Origin: Flavobacteriales bacterium | GTDB taxonomy: Bacteria > Bacteroidota > Bacteroidia > JANQJC01 | Direction: 5' to 3' | DNA length: 59,286 nt | Assembly: GCA_028281825.1 (NCBI GenBank) | Contig: JANQJC010000017.1 | Span: 1-59,286 of the forward strand | Part shown: piece by piece, positions 16,319-25,711 of the stretch | How the letters are laid out: each line of letters opens with the position of its first letter | Numbering within the stretch: position 1 is the first letter of the stretch | Made by a program: the position numbers and the translations under genes | Notes under the pieces: model-generated | Told to the model about the DNA's origin: nothing | Database searches by the model: none | What the model saw: only the letters and a program-made list of their open reading frames with translations

Positions 16319-18616
16319 CTATTTCAGCAGTTCTTTTAACCTAATTATGGCCTTTTGGTTTTCTGGTAGATACAGGCTAGAACGGATTCTTCTTTTTTCA
16401 TCAGTGGTAAGGTGCCAAGAGAGGGAGATATTATCAGCACCCTCATTTCTTAACTGGAGATCTACTACTTCAATTGGAGCATCAAGCCATCGGTTGGTAT
16501 GGCGCAAAAACTCGTCATTATTGTAATCCTGCATGTTAAAAATGTTATTATATACATTTCCAAGCGGACGGGTGATTAAATGTATGAGTGAATGTCCTGG
16601 ATTATCTTCAATTGGGAATATCTTGTGAGAATCCCTCACCTGTATTATCACTACACCGCTGGTGTTTTTGCTTATCCAGTTCCTGAAGGTGTAAAGAAAC
16701 TTAATTGCAGTAAATGCTCCATAATTATCTTTTAACCCAGCATCCATCACATCAATTTTCGGCTCACTTGGCAGGGTGATGACAGGAGATATGTATGGAA
16801 ATGTAGCACTCATTCTTAAAGCACTTGAAAACCATAGTTCATCCGCATCTTGATTTTTGAAAAACCTTCTAAACTCAACTCCGTCGGTATTGGTTGTTAA
16901 TTCTAATCCATGCTCTTTGTGTTTTTGGGTAAGATATGAGACGGGTTGTGGGGATATGTATAATGTCCTACCATCATTGATGATAATTGGTGTAAAAACC
17001 ATCATTGGTATCAAGGCCTGTTTTTCAGGTTCGTAATAATCCTTAAGCCTTTTGTTGAGAATCTGATTGGTATTGGCATTTAGTTGTTTTTCCAAGGCGT
17101 ATCCACGGTCTTTGGTATATGAGCGCCCCTTGTCAGTTATCTTCTGAAATCGTATAAAAAGATCATTGATGGCTAAGGTAAATGCTATAGGGTTTAGCAT
17201 GTCTTGGGCTATGCTATCAGCGTAGGTAGGTGAGTGCATATAAGTGATTGTATCACTTTGAGACATAGCGTATAGCTCCCTAAGGTACGCAGAGCCAATC
17301 ATACCACCCGAAGAACCTGTTATCAGTTGTGTATGCGAGAGTAATTCACCTTGCAATATACTGTCTGCGTATTGCAATGAGCAAAATGTCCATAAGGCAG
17401 AGCGCAAGCCGCCTCCATTGGCACATATTAAAACCATTTTTGGTTTTTTCCATTTTTGCCTTGGGTTTCTATTCTTTTTCTTCCAGTTATTGAGTATATA
17501 AGTGGTATGTTTATAATCTTCCTGATAGTTGACAAAATCGTTTTGCAGTGAATCAAGTGTTTCATAATTATAAGTGGCTGGGATGGTATCATAATTGATT
17601 CCAAAGACAGGGCTATGTGGGTCAATTAAATCATGTTTGGAGAAAACGTAAAGCAGGATAAATATCCCAATGAAGAACGTGGGTGACCATTGCCTTAGCA
17701 TGGTGTGCATGGCGCTAGTCAACATCAAAAGGATGGTACAAACCAATACAATAGTAGCACCGGCAGGTATTTGCAAGAAAGTAACTTCTCTAAAAAGCCC
17801 TAGTCCCAAAATGGTAATAACTGCTAGAATTTCGAAGAGGGCGGCATTCAGATGGTTTTGTTCAAATACTTTTTTGAGTGCCGTTCTTTCATAATGGTCT
17901 GTATCCCTTGTGAGCATTACTTGGAAAGGGTCATTAAGGTAAGTTTCAACGGTCCACTCATCTCCTTCTTTAGGCTCTTTTTTAATGCGTCTCCATTCGT
18001 AGTTTTTCTGTAGGATGACCTTAATGGGTTTGGCAAGCGGCCTCTCGGCTTTCATTCTATTGTCAGTACCCACTTTGATTCCTAGTACCCTAAAGATGTC
18101 TTTATTGGTAGTAAAGAAGTAGGTGGTAGCTGGCCCAATGAAAAGAAGCATTCCCAGCAAAAAACCGAAAGCATCAATAAATATCTTTCGCTCATCCAAA
18201 AACTCACTTTGATATTGAAAGGTGATAATCTCAACTAAATAGGTGATAACAAAAGCAAGGGGTATAATTGAATTATTGACACAATATTTGAAAAAGGGAC
18301 GAGATAACGTAGCCAGGAAGTGGAAACGATAGGCATTCATGATATAACTTGAAATGTTGAAGGCCATAATAAATCCTCCGACTGCAAAACCCATAATCAT
18401 GTATGACCACACATCTACCTTGCCCAAGTATTCTGGGTCAAGAAAAAGGTATGGGACACCATAGTTAACACCGAAACTACTGGTAGTGAATCCAAACAAC
18501 AAAACCCAGAATACTAGTAGTATCTGGTTGTTTCTTAAATGCACCAATACCAATTGGAAAGGAAAGAAGAAAATTATCCTCCTGAGTGTCTGATTTTTTA
18601 TCCGTCGGAAAGCCAT
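16319..18616 (-). CDS. membrane protein with patatin-like phospholipase domain
   Basis: 765 residues. The first half has about eight hydrophobic segments (for example residues 26-50, 68-95, 110-130, 150-170 and three between 260 and 330). The C-terminal half is patatin-like: oxyanion-type NGGGLRSALW near 398, the nucleophile elbow GSSGG near 434, and the catalytic Asp in DAGLKDNYG near 625, forming the Ser-Asp dyad. Such proteins hydrolyse acyl esters of lipids. The membrane half is not a transporter type that I recognise. The active domain should face the cytoplasm if the helix count is even. It is a single gene, convergent and abutting with the E1 gene. Confidence 0.85.
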   Translation of the reverse strand: MAFRRIKNQTLRRIIFFFPFQLVLVHLRNNQILLVFWVLLFGFTTSSFGVNYGVPYLFLDPEYLGKVDVWSYMIMGFAVGGFIMAFNISSYIMNAYRFHFLATLSRPFFKYCVNNSIIPLAFVITYLVEIITFQYQSEFLDERKIFIDAFGFLLGMLLFIGPATTYFFTTNKDIFRVLGIKVGTDNRMKAERPLAKPIKVILQKNYEWRRIKKEPKEGDEWTVETYLNDPFQVMLTRDTDHYERTALKKVFEQNHLNAALFEILAVITILGLGLFREVTFLQIPAGATIVLVCTILLMLTSAMHTMLRQWSPTFFIGIFILLYVFSKHDLIDPHSPVFGINYDTIPATYNYETLDSLQNDFVNYQEDYKHTTYILNNWKKKNRNPRQKWKKPKMVLICANGGGLRSALWTFCSLQYADSILQGELLSHTQLITGSSGGMIGSAYLRELYAMSQSDTITYMHSPTYADSIAQDMLNPIAFTLAINDLFIRFQKITDKGRSYTKDRGYALEKQLNANTNQILNKRLKDYYEPEKQALIPMMVFTPIIINDGRTLYISPQPVSYLTQKHKEHGLELTTNTDGVEFRRFFKNQDADELWFSSALRMSATFPYISPVITLPSEPKIDVMDAGLKDNYGAFTAIKFLYTFRNWISKNTSGVVIIQVRDSHKIFPIEDNPGHSLIHLITRPLGNVYNNIFNMQDYNNDEFLRHTNRWLDAPIEVVDLQLRNEGADNISLSWHLTTDEKRRIRSSLYLPENQKAIIRLKELLK

Positions 18617-18730
18617 TTTACCCTACCTGCTATCAAATACTAATAAGGCACTGATATATAACGCATTGTACCTTTAAATCGGTGTAAACGTTACAAAAAG
18701 CTGGCTAAAATTAAGCTGTTTTTTTCTGAA

Positions 18731-20419
18731 TTATAATTTCCCTTCAACAATAGCAAGTATTTCGTTTTCCAGTTGTTGGGTTTTAGCCTGTATTTCGGCT
18801 CCGTTTTTTAATATTCCTTCTGCAAAAACTCTGTCTTCAAGGTCTTTGGTGTTTATCTTCACATTGAGGTAAGCCCCCATCACCGCGCTTCGGGCGCATA
18901 ATGCACCCACACCAGCATCACTAACAGAGTTTGGGTTGCCAATCTCAGCCATTGCTTTTATTACCTCTAACGAACCATAAGCTGTTTCCATTACTTTGAA
19001 TGGAATTTCAATGGCATATTTGGTGGCATCTTGAATGGCCTGTTTGCGAGCTACTTTTTCCTTATCAGAGTTTTTTGGTAGGCCGTATGCATCCATTATC
19101 TTGTTGAATGCATTGGTGTCTTCGTCTACCAGCCTTAAAAGTTCCTTTTTATACTCCTGACCTTTATCAGCCCAGTCGCTATATTCTTCCCAACGTTCAT
19201 CCCATCCGCGTTTATGGCTGGACAGGTTTGCTACCATTGTGCCTAATGAGACTCCCAAAGCACCCAATGCCGCTGAGATAGACCCACCACCGGGAGCAGG
19301 GCTTTCACTAGCTGTTTCATTGGCAAACTCTTCAAGGCTCATATCTATCAGCCTTTTCTGGCTGCTATCTCTAAGCATGTATTCAATGATGCGCTCCTCT
19401 GGCTTAAAAGGCGTTAGATCATCTAGCCCCAGTGACTTGACAGCTATCTTGATGATTTCTTCCTCTGAAATGCCAGTTGAACGCTCTTGTTTTTTGAGAA
19501 AATATTTGCCCGCGTCCAACATAGCGTGCAATGGAACTAAGCCTACCAACTCAGAGCCAGTTACCCTGATGCCCCTTTCTTGTGCTTTTTTGCTGGCTTC
19601 TTCAAAAGCAACGTGAATAGGGGTTATTTTGATATTGGTCAGGTTGAGGGATAGCTGCGCAATACCGTATTCCTCAATATACCAACCTATACCTTTTACA
19701 CTTTTGAGGGTACCCGGTATGCGAACGGGTTCGCCATTTTCATCATTCACTATTTTGCCAGTGAGCGGATTACCTTCTCGTTTTACACGTCCAGCCTCAC
19801 GAATATCAAAAGCAATGGCATTAGCCCTGCGTGTTGATGTTGTATTTAGATTTACGTTATATGCCACCAAAAAATCCCTGGCGCTGATAGCTGTTGCACC
19901 CGTAGTTTTAGCCTTTACAAATTCAGCTGGGCCAAAATCAGGTTTCCATTCGGGGTCGTTCAGTTTCTTGGGCAAGCCTTCATATTGGCCCGCACGACAG
20001 TTGGCCAAGTTTCTGCGTTTTTCTTCTGTTGCAGCATTTTCGTAAAAGTAACCTGGAATGCCTAATTCCTTACCAACTCTCTTACCCAACTTGTGGGCGA
20101 ACTCCACAGTTTCCTCCATAGTGATGTTGCTAATGGGTATCAAGGGGCAAACATCTGTAGCACCCATACGCGGATGCTCACCGGTGTGCTTGCTCATATC
20201 TATTAGTTCACTAGCTTTCTTTATTAATCTGAAAGCTGCCTCAATAACAGCTTCTGGATTGCCCACAAAGGTTATTACAGTTCTGTTGGTGGCCTTACCT
20301 GGGTCAACGTTCAATAGGCGGACGCCTTCCACGGTTTCCACAACGTCGGCTATTTGTTTAATCTTGGCTGCGTCACGTCCTTCACTAATGTTAGGTACGC
20401 ATTCTATAAGTTTTTCCAT
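18731..20419 (-). CDS. ftcD: bifunctional glutamate formimidoyltransferase / formimino-THF cyclodeaminase
   Basis: 562 residues from the ATG at 20419; a TTG six bases upstream is less likely. The N-terminal formiminotransferase part (about 1-310) has MEKLIECVPNISEGRD, HTGEHPRMGATDVCPLIPIS and the folate-binding middle region. The C-terminal cyclodeaminase part (about 360-562) has SPAPGGGSISAALGALG and VDEDTNAFNKIMDA. Together they move the formimino group from N-formimino-glutamate to tetrahydrofolate and release ammonia, giving 5,10-methenyl-THF. This is the last part of histidine breakdown. It lies 13 bases after hutI in the same operon. Three long frames on the opposite strand are shadows. 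Confidence 0.93.
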   Translation of the reverse strand: MEKLIECVPNISEGRDAAKIKQIADVVETVEGVRLLNVDPGKATNRTVITFVGNPEAVIEAAFRLIKKASELIDMSKHTGEHPRMGATDVCPLIPISNITMEETVEFAHKLGKRVGKELGIPGYFYENAATEEKRRNLANCRAGQYEGLPKKLNDPEWKPDFGPAEFVKAKTTGATAISARDFLVAYNVNLNTTSTRRANAIAFDIREAGRVKREGNPLTGKIVNDENGEPVRIPGTLKSVKGIGWYIEEYGIAQLSLNLTNIKITPIHVAFEEASKKAQERGIRVTGSELVGLVPLHAMLDAGKYFLKKQERSTGISEEEIIKIAVKSLGLDDLTPFKPEERIIEYMLRDSSQKRLIDMSLEEFANETASESPAPGGGSISAALGALGVSLGTMVANLSSHKRGWDERWEEYSDWADKGQEYKKELLRLVDEDTNAFNKIMDAYGLPKNSDKEKVARKQAIQDATKYAIEIPFKVMETAYGSLEVIKAMAEIGNPNSVSDAGVGALCARSAVMGAYLNVKINTKDLEDRVFAEGILKNGAEIQAKTQQLENEILAIVEGKL

Positions 20420-20432
20420 TTGCAAAAGAAGG

Positions 20433-21701
20433 TCAAAAGGTTTCTAATGTGTGTTTTATTTCTCCATTGATAATCACCGTTTCCACCTTGTCTTTACCAA
20501 AGGAGTAGGGGATGAAGTTATAAGACGGTATTTCGCTGGTGATAAATAGGTTGGCTGTTTTACCCAGGGCTATACTACCCAGTTCACTGCTTAACTCCAT
20601 GGCATAAGCGCCATTGATGGTAGCTGCATTGATAGCTTCTTCAGGTGTCATCTTTAGCTTGATGCATGCCAGTGACACTATGAAGTTCATATTGCCGCTT
20701 GGTGATGAGCCGGGGTTGTAATCGCTTGCTAAAGCTATTGGCAAGCCTGCATCTATCATTTTTCTAGCGGGTGGATTTTCCAAACCTAAGAAAAATGCAG
20801 TAGAAGGTAAAAGGGTAGGCATCGTGTCTGAATTGAGCAGGGCTTCAATCTCAGCATCACCTGTGCACTCCAGATGGTCTACCGATATAGCTTTATTCTT
20901 TACGCCCACTTGTATGCCACCAGTAAAGTCCAGTTCATTGGCGTGTATCTTGGCTTTGAGTCCAAAGTCGGCAGCCCTTTGTAGGATTATATCAGTCTCT
21001 TCTTGTGTGAAGAAGCCCCTATCACAGAATACATCGCAGTAATCAGCCAGCTTTTCTTCTGCGATAGCTGGCAGCATTTCGTTGACGATTAAGTCTATAT
21101 ACTTTTCTCTATTGTCTTTATACTTAATGGGTAAGGCATGTGCACCTAAAAAGGTTGATTTGATAGTCAAAGGACTTAATTCCTTCAGTTTTTTAATCAC
21201 CCGAAGCATCTTCAATTCAGCTTCAAGGGAAAGTCCATAACCACTTTTAATTTCAACAGCACCAGTGCCTAGCTTCATGATTTCATCCAATCGGCCTAAT
21301 GCTTGTTCAACCAAGCTATCTTCAGAAGCGTTTTGCAATCTTTTTGCTGAATTGAGGATTCCCCCGCCGCGTTTGGCTATTTCCTCATAGGTAAGACCAT
21401 TTATTCTATCTACAAACTCAGTTTCACGGGTGCCATCATATACTATATGAGTATGTGAATCACACCAGGCCGGGAAAACAAGTTTATCAGTGGCATCAAT
21501 TACTTCAAGGTTGGTCCAATCCAAAATACCGGGCCATTCAGCCATAGGGCCAAACTCAGCAATCACACCGTCATCAATGGCTAACCATGCATCGTATATG
21601 ATAGGCAGGTTTTTCATGGCGGCCCCACTTACTTTTGCTTGTGGTTCAGTTTCAGCCTGAATAATCGCTTTGATATTTTTAATGAGAATCCTGCCAGCCA
21701 T
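20433..21701 (-). CDS. hutI: imidazolonepropionase
   Basis: 422 residues, an amidohydrolase-fold enzyme that opens 4-imidazolone-5-propionate to formimino-glutamate, the substrate of the next gene product. The metal-binding DSHTHIVYDGTRE, the lysine block VEIKSGYGLS, HANELDF, VDHLEC and ALASDYNPGSSPSG are all present in order. It leads the two-gene hutI-ftcD operon. hutU and hutH (the first two histidine-degradation steps) are not in the window, so they must be elsewhere if the pathway is complete. Confidence 0.95.
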   Translation of the reverse strand: MAGRILIKNIKAIIQAETEPQAKVSGAAMKNLPIIYDAWLAIDDGVIAEFGPMAEWPGILDWTNLEVIDATDKLVFPAWCDSHTHIVYDGTRETEFVDRINGLTYEEIAKRGGGILNSAKRLQNASEDSLVEQALGRLDEIMKLGTGAVEIKSGYGLSLEAELKMLRVIKKLKELSPLTIKSTFLGAHALPIKYKDNREKYIDLIVNEMLPAIAEEKLADYCDVFCDRGFFTQEETDIILQRAADFGLKAKIHANELDFTGGIQVGVKNKAISVDHLECTGDAEIEALLNSDTMPTLLPSTAFFLGLENPPARKMIDAGLPIALASDYNPGSSPSGNMNFIVSLACIKLKMTPEEAINAATINGAYAMELSSELGSIALGKTANLFITSEIPSYNFIPYSFGKDKVETVIINGEIKHTLETF

Positions 21702-21773
21702 TTGTGTAATTGAATTGGCGACTAAATTAGGGTTTTGAGGTGAATGGAAAAAGGCTTTCTCTACTCATTTGGT

Positions 21774-22094
21774 TTACTGTCTTATCACGGGAATATATAC
21801 TTCTTCATCGCCACGCAATATCCAAAACCATACTTTGGTTCCTGGTTTCCCTTTTATGATACCTATTAACTCATCCAACTCTAGTTCTTCAACAGCCTGT
21901 TCATCTACACTAAGTATTTCATCATTAGCTATTAAGCCCGCTTTCTCTGCAGTGCTACCCTCTAGTACTTTGGTTATCATTACTTGGCCAGACATGGCAT
22001 CTTGCTCTATTTCGATGCCAACTCCAACATTATCATCTTGAGCTAGTAGGGAAAAAGGTAGAAACAGGGTGAATAGGAATAACCACTTTTTCAT
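21774..22094 (-). CDS. small secreted PDZ-domain protein
   Basis: 106 residues. A signal peptide (WLFLFTLFLPFSLLAQ) is followed by a single PDZ domain: VMITKVLEGSTAEKAGL, DEILSVDEQAV, and IIGKPGTKVWF-like closing strands. There is no protease domain, so this is a stand-alone periplasmic peptide-binding module. It starts 9 bases after the bshA stop and on the same strand, so it is probably the second gene of that operon. Partner unknown. Confidence 0.8.
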   Translation of the reverse strand: MKKWLFLFTLFLPFSLLAQDDNVGVGIEIEQDAMSGQVMITKVLEGSTAEKAGLIANDEILSVDEQAVEELELDELIGIIKGKPGTKVWFWILRGDEEVYIPVIRQ

Positions 22095-22103
22095 GGAGTA
22101 GAA

Positions 22104-23231
22104 TTACCTAGCTAATACACGCTCATAAAGCGCTTCATATTGGGGCAAAATAGCACTTAATTCAAACTTTTTTGCCTGGGCCAATGCATTTTTCTTGAAT
22201 TGAGCCAAGTCTTTATCTTCTTTTAATATTCTGAGTGCATTGGTGGCCATATCATCTACATCACCTACTTTGCTCATATAACCTGAGAAGCCATGTTCAT
22301 TTACTTCTGGCAAACCACCTGTATTGGTTGAGATTACAGGTACTGAAGCTGCCATTGCTTCTAACGCTGCCAAACCAAAGCTCTCCGTTTCTGATGGAAG
22401 GATAAACAAGTCAGCTATTGAAAGAACTTGCTCCTGTGCTTTCAATTTTCCAAGGAATTGAATGTCGTCACAAATATCCAAATCACGACACATTTGCTCA
22501 ATCCTGTGTCTTTCGGGGCCATCTCCAACAAATAAAAGCCTTGCTGGTATTTCTTTTCTTATCTTCCCAAATACGTGTACTACGTCTTCGACTCTTTTTA
22601 CAGGCCTGAAGTTAGAAGTATGAACGATTACTTTTTCATTACCTTTTCTGTTGTAGGAGAATTTACTAAGTGCATTTTTAGACTTTTGGTATCTCCCTAT
22701 GTCAATAAAGTTGGGTATTACATCAATATTACAATTTACATTGAAATATTGGCAGGTATCATCTTTCAAGCTCTTGGATACCGCTGTTACGGCATCGGAT
22801 TCATTAATAGCGAATGTAATTACGGGCTCAAAAGATGAGTCTCTCCCCACAAGTGTTATGTCAGTGCCGTGGAGCGTAGTGATGTACGGAATACTTACTC
22901 CTTGAGATGCCAGTATTTGCCTTGCCATATATGCTGCGGATGCATGTGGAATGGCATAATGCACATGTAGCAAGTCGAGTTTTTCGTGTTTTACAACATC
23001 AACCAGCTTGCTGGTAAGTACAAGCTCATATGGGGTGTAATCAAACAGGGGATAATCAGAAACAACAACTTCATGGTAAAACAGGTTAGAAGAAAAAGCA
23101 TCAAACCTCACAGGCATATCATAAGTGATAAAGTGCACCTGATGCCCTTTGTTTGCTAATGCATTGCCTAATTCTGTAGCAACTACGCCACTTCCACCAA
23201 AAGTGGGGTAACAAACTATCCCTATCCTCAT
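22104..23231 (-). CDS. bshA: N-acetyl-alpha-D-glucosaminyl L-malate synthase
   Basis: 375 residues, a GT4-type glycosyltransferase. The N-terminus IVCYPTFGGSGVVATELG is the BshA signature (glycine loop for the nucleotide-sugar diphosphate). HVHYAIPHASAAYMA, ITTLHGTDITLVG, HTSNFRPVKRVEDV and the ESFGLAALEAMAASVPVI donor-binding block follow. It joins GlcNAc from UDP-GlcNAc to L-malate, the first step of bacillithiol synthesis. This predicts bacillithiol as the low-molecular-weight thiol, which adds to the cell's cysteine demand. bshB and bshC are not seen here. Confidence 0.92.
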   Translation of the reverse strand: MRIGIVCYPTFGGSGVVATELGNALANKGHQVHFITYDMPVRFDAFSSNLFYHEVVVSDYPLFDYTPYELVLTSKLVDVVKHEKLDLLHVHYAIPHASAAYMARQILASQGVSIPYITTLHGTDITLVGRDSSFEPVITFAINESDAVTAVSKSLKDDTCQYFNVNCNIDVIPNFIDIGRYQKSKNALSKFSYNRKGNEKVIVHTSNFRPVKRVEDVVHVFGKIRKEIPARLLFVGDGPERHRIEQMCRDLDICDDIQFLGKLKAQEQVLSIADLFILPSETESFGLAALEAMAASVPVISTNTGGLPEVNEHGFSGYMSKVGDVDDMATNALRILKEDKDLAQFKKNALAQAKKFELSAILPQYEALYERVLAR

Positions 23232-23383
23232 ATCGTTCTAAAGTGTCTCTATTTGATGCGAAGGTAAGAGACCAAGGAAATAATGGGATACTATTTCAGT
23301 AGTTTTTTTGACAAATAGTAGAATGTTTCCACTTATTAACACTAATCAGTTGGAAATTAAGTATTTCGACTTGTTAAAGTATA

Positions 23384-23414
23384 TTGGTAGGGACTTTTAT
23401 TTGTATTACTTTTG
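23384..23414 (+). promoter_or_regulatory. Bacteroidota-type promoter of the usp operon
   Basis: TTG (23384-23386), a 20-base spacer, then TACTTTTG (23407-23414). This matches the TTG / TAnnTTTG consensus of the Bacteroidota primary sigma factor at the usual spacing. The ATG follows 30 bases later. Confidence 0.7.
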
Positions 23415-23444
23415 TCGCCCATATAGAATACGTAAACCTACAGA

Positions 23445-24329
23445 ATGAAACCCGCCAATAAAATACTGGTACCTATTGATTTTTCTGACCAATCATCCAT
23501 TGCCCTTGAGCAGGCAGCTCATCTGGCAAAAGTTTTTGATGCAGAAATAACTATCCTCAAAATAATTGAGGAGGGTTCAGCTTTCTTTAAACTGTTTAGT
23601 GACAAGCAGGTTGATGAAGTAAAAGCGAAGCTAGAAGGGCAATTGACGGAATTGGCTGAAGCTACCGAGAAAGCCGAAGGTGTGAAGGTGAATACCATGA
23701 TGGCCACAGGAAAAGTATATGACAAGATAGTGGAAGTAGGAGAAATGCTAAATGTGGCATTTATAGTAATGGGTACCAGCGGCGGTGAAGGCGGTGGTAT
23801 AAGAAAGAAGTTCATTGGCTCAAATGCATTAAGAGTAGTACGTGAGTCATCCATACCTGTTATTACTATTAAAGGTAAACATCATAGGAGAGGATGCCAG
23901 AATATTATCTTACCCCTTGATTTGACTAAAGAGACCAAAGAGAAAGTGAATAAGGCTATTGAGTTTGCCAAGCGCTTTGGATCAACCATTAGAGTGGTAT
24001 CCGTTTTGCTTACAAATGATGAGTTTATTGTGAATAGACTTACCCGTCAGCTTGACCAAGCTCGCAAGTTTATTGAGAAAGAAGGAGTGGAATGCACTGC
24101 CGAGATAATCAAATCATCTAGCGGTAAAGAGTCACTTTCTGATGTAATTCTCGATTATGCGGGCAAGGCCAAAGGGGATATTATTATGATAATGACCCAA
24201 CAGGAAGAAGATTTTATTGAGTACTTTATCGGTTCTTCAGCACAAGAAATTATTAATCATTCTGAAATTCCTGTGATGAGTATTATCCCTTCAAGAAAGA
24301 AAGATACTTCAGTATTTACTCCTTATTAA
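23445..24329 (+). CDS. tandem universal stress protein, first copy
   Basis: 294 residues with two Usp domains in a row (about 1-145 and 150-285). The first opens KILVPIDFSDQSSIALEQAA and contains VMGTSGGEGGG with GSNALRVVRES, the ATP-binding G-x2-G-x9-G(S/T) pattern. The second opens NIILPLDLTKETKEKV; its nucleotide loop is degenerate (IMTQQEEDF) though GSSAQEIINHS remains. Cytoplasmic proteins of this family act in stress survival; the exact role is unknown. It is followed 96 bases later by a paralogue. Confidence 0.88.
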   Translation: MKPANKILVPIDFSDQSSIALEQAAHLAKVFDAEITILKIIEEGSAFFKLFSDKQVDEVKAKLEGQLTELAEATEKAEGVKVNTMMATGKVYDKIVEVGEMLNVAFIVMGTSGGEGGGIRKKFIGSNALRVVRESSIPVITIKGKHHRRGCQNIILPLDLTKETKEKVNKAIEFAKRFGSTIRVVSVLLTNDEFIVNRLTRQLDQARKFIEKEGVECTAEIIKSSSGKESLSDVILDYAGKAKGDIIMIMTQQEEDFIEYFIGSSAQEIINHSEIPVMSIIPSRKKDTSVFTPY

Positions 24330-24425
24330 GCTACTAATCTTAGAACCTTTTTGGTCAGTCGATTGTTTCTTTCATAATTGGTGCAAATAGTGTTTATTTG
24401 TACACAACAATTATAGATTATTACA

Positions 24426-25292
24426 ATGAGTGCTTCATTCGATATAAAAAAGATACTAATCCCGATTGATTTCTCAGAAACCTCTATGCTAGCCTTGGAA
24501 CACGCAGTGTTTATGGCTGAGCGATATGAAGCTGAGATTGTTTTCCTGCACGTATTTGAAAGTTTTTCCTATCAAATGGAAATATCTCAAATGCTTATTG
24601 ATTCAGTGAAGGTGGGTGACTTGGTGAAGGGCAAGCTGGATGAGTTGGCTAAGGAAACACACAGGAAATCAGGTGTGAGTATTTCTACCGAAGTTGTTAC
24701 AGGTTCAGTGGCTGCCAATATAGTTGAAGTGGCAGACGAGTTGAAAGTGGATATTATAGTGATGGGTACTCATGGGTCAAGTGGTTTTGAGGAATTTCTT
24801 ATTGGAAGCAATGCCTATAAAGTTGTTTCAAAATCACCAAAACCAGTACTAACCATTCAAGATGGTGCAACCAAGGTAGGCTACAAAAATATTGTTGTGC
24901 CATTGGATGTGTCAAAAGCCAGTAGGCAAAAAATGCAATACTTGGTTCCTTTTGCCAAGAAATATACTTCAAGATTTCATTTATTGGTGATTGATACTGA
25001 TAACGATGGCAGCAAGATGGATGTAGTGGCTAAGCAAGTAGAAGGTTATCTAAAAAGTGAAGATGTGCCCTACACTTTGAGGAAAGTATCAGGTAGTAAC
25101 CGAGCTAAACTGGTGATTGATTATGCGACGGAAATAAACGCAGAGTTGATTAGCATAATGACTGAACAAGACCCGGATATTTCTGGTTTAGTTCTGGGCC
25201 CTTATGCCCAGCAAGTAGTAAATCATTCTAAGATACCGGTGTTGAGTTTTACTCCTGAGGAGGCAAAAAATGTTATTTTTAATCCATATTAA
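24426..25292 (+). CDS. tandem universal stress protein, second copy
   Basis: 288 residues, the same two-domain plan as its upstream neighbour (KILIPIDFSETSMLALEHAV, then NIVVPLDVSKASRQKM). The first domain keeps VMGTHGSSGFEEFLIGSNA, a good ATP-binding loop; the second has IMTEQDPDISG and is probably unable to bind. Both genes end in a similar tail, NPY versus TPY. They arose by duplication. The SiaC-like gene begins 17 bases after the stop, so the three genes may form one transcript. Confidence 0.88.
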   Translation: MSASFDIKKILIPIDFSETSMLALEHAVFMAERYEAEIVFLHVFESFSYQMEISQMLIDSVKVGDLVKGKLDELAKETHRKSGVSISTEVVTGSVAANIVEVADELKVDIIVMGTHGSSGFEEFLIGSNAYKVVSKSPKPVLTIQDGATKVGYKNIVVPLDVSKASRQKMQYLVPFAKKYTSRFHLLVIDTDNDGSKMDVVAKQVEGYLKSEDVPYTLRKVSGSNRAKLVIDYATEINAELISIMTEQDPDISGLVLGPYAQQVVNHSKIPVLSFTPEEAKNVIFNPY

Positions 25293-25309
25293 TTTATATT
25301 TGAACCACT

Positions 25310-25684
25310 ATGTGGATTTTGCATAAACAAGCAGGGGAAGTGACTCCGGAGGTATATTTCAATAAGTCAGATAATGAGTTTCGCGTTACAGGCCGCTCTA
25401 TCATAGAGTATCCTCAGGAGTTTTATCAAGAAGTGTTAGGGTGGGTGAGTGAGTATGCTAAGGATCCTAATGAGGAAACAATTGTAGATTTCGAGTTTGA
25501 ATATTTCAATACGCCTTCAGCACCTTTTATCAAGAAATTGATAGAAACTTTTTTAATGGTTGAAGATACTGGCAAGAAACTTACTATACGTTGGAAATAC
25601 GAGGTTGATGACGAAGATATGGAGGAGATTGGGCGTAACTTCGAGAATATCCTGAAGAAGGATTTTGAGTTTGTAGTGATTTAA
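25310..25684 (+). CDS. SiaC-family (DUF1987) regulatory phosphoprotein
   Basis: 124 residues. The pattern FRVTGRSIIEYPQEFY, then FEFEYFNTPSAPFIKKL and a C-terminal acidic helix, matches the SiaC/DUF1987 family. In Pseudomonas, SiaC is an antagonist-like protein phosphorylated on a Thr in this same NT block; here the Thr of FNTPS is residue 68. Phosphorylation controls which partner SiaC binds, tying it to biofilm or stress decisions. The gene is 17 bases after the usp pair and faces a SpoIIE-type phosphatase across 27 bases, a likely partner. A SiaB-like kinase is not in the window. Confidence 0.8.
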   Translation: MWILHKQAGEVTPEVYFNKSDNEFRVTGRSIIEYPQEFYQEVLGWVSEYAKDPNEETIVDFEFEYFNTPSAPFIKKLIETFLMVEDTGKKLTIRWKYEVDDEDMEEIGRNFENILKKDFEFVVI

Positions 25685-25711
25685 TTTTTCACTTTCTCAC
25701 ACTGGGGTAGG

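Noticed and set aside
19239-20447. Three long plus-strand frames of 125-138 codons
   Set aside because: They are the complement of the well-conserved ftcD gene and have unnatural Ser/Pro-rich composition.
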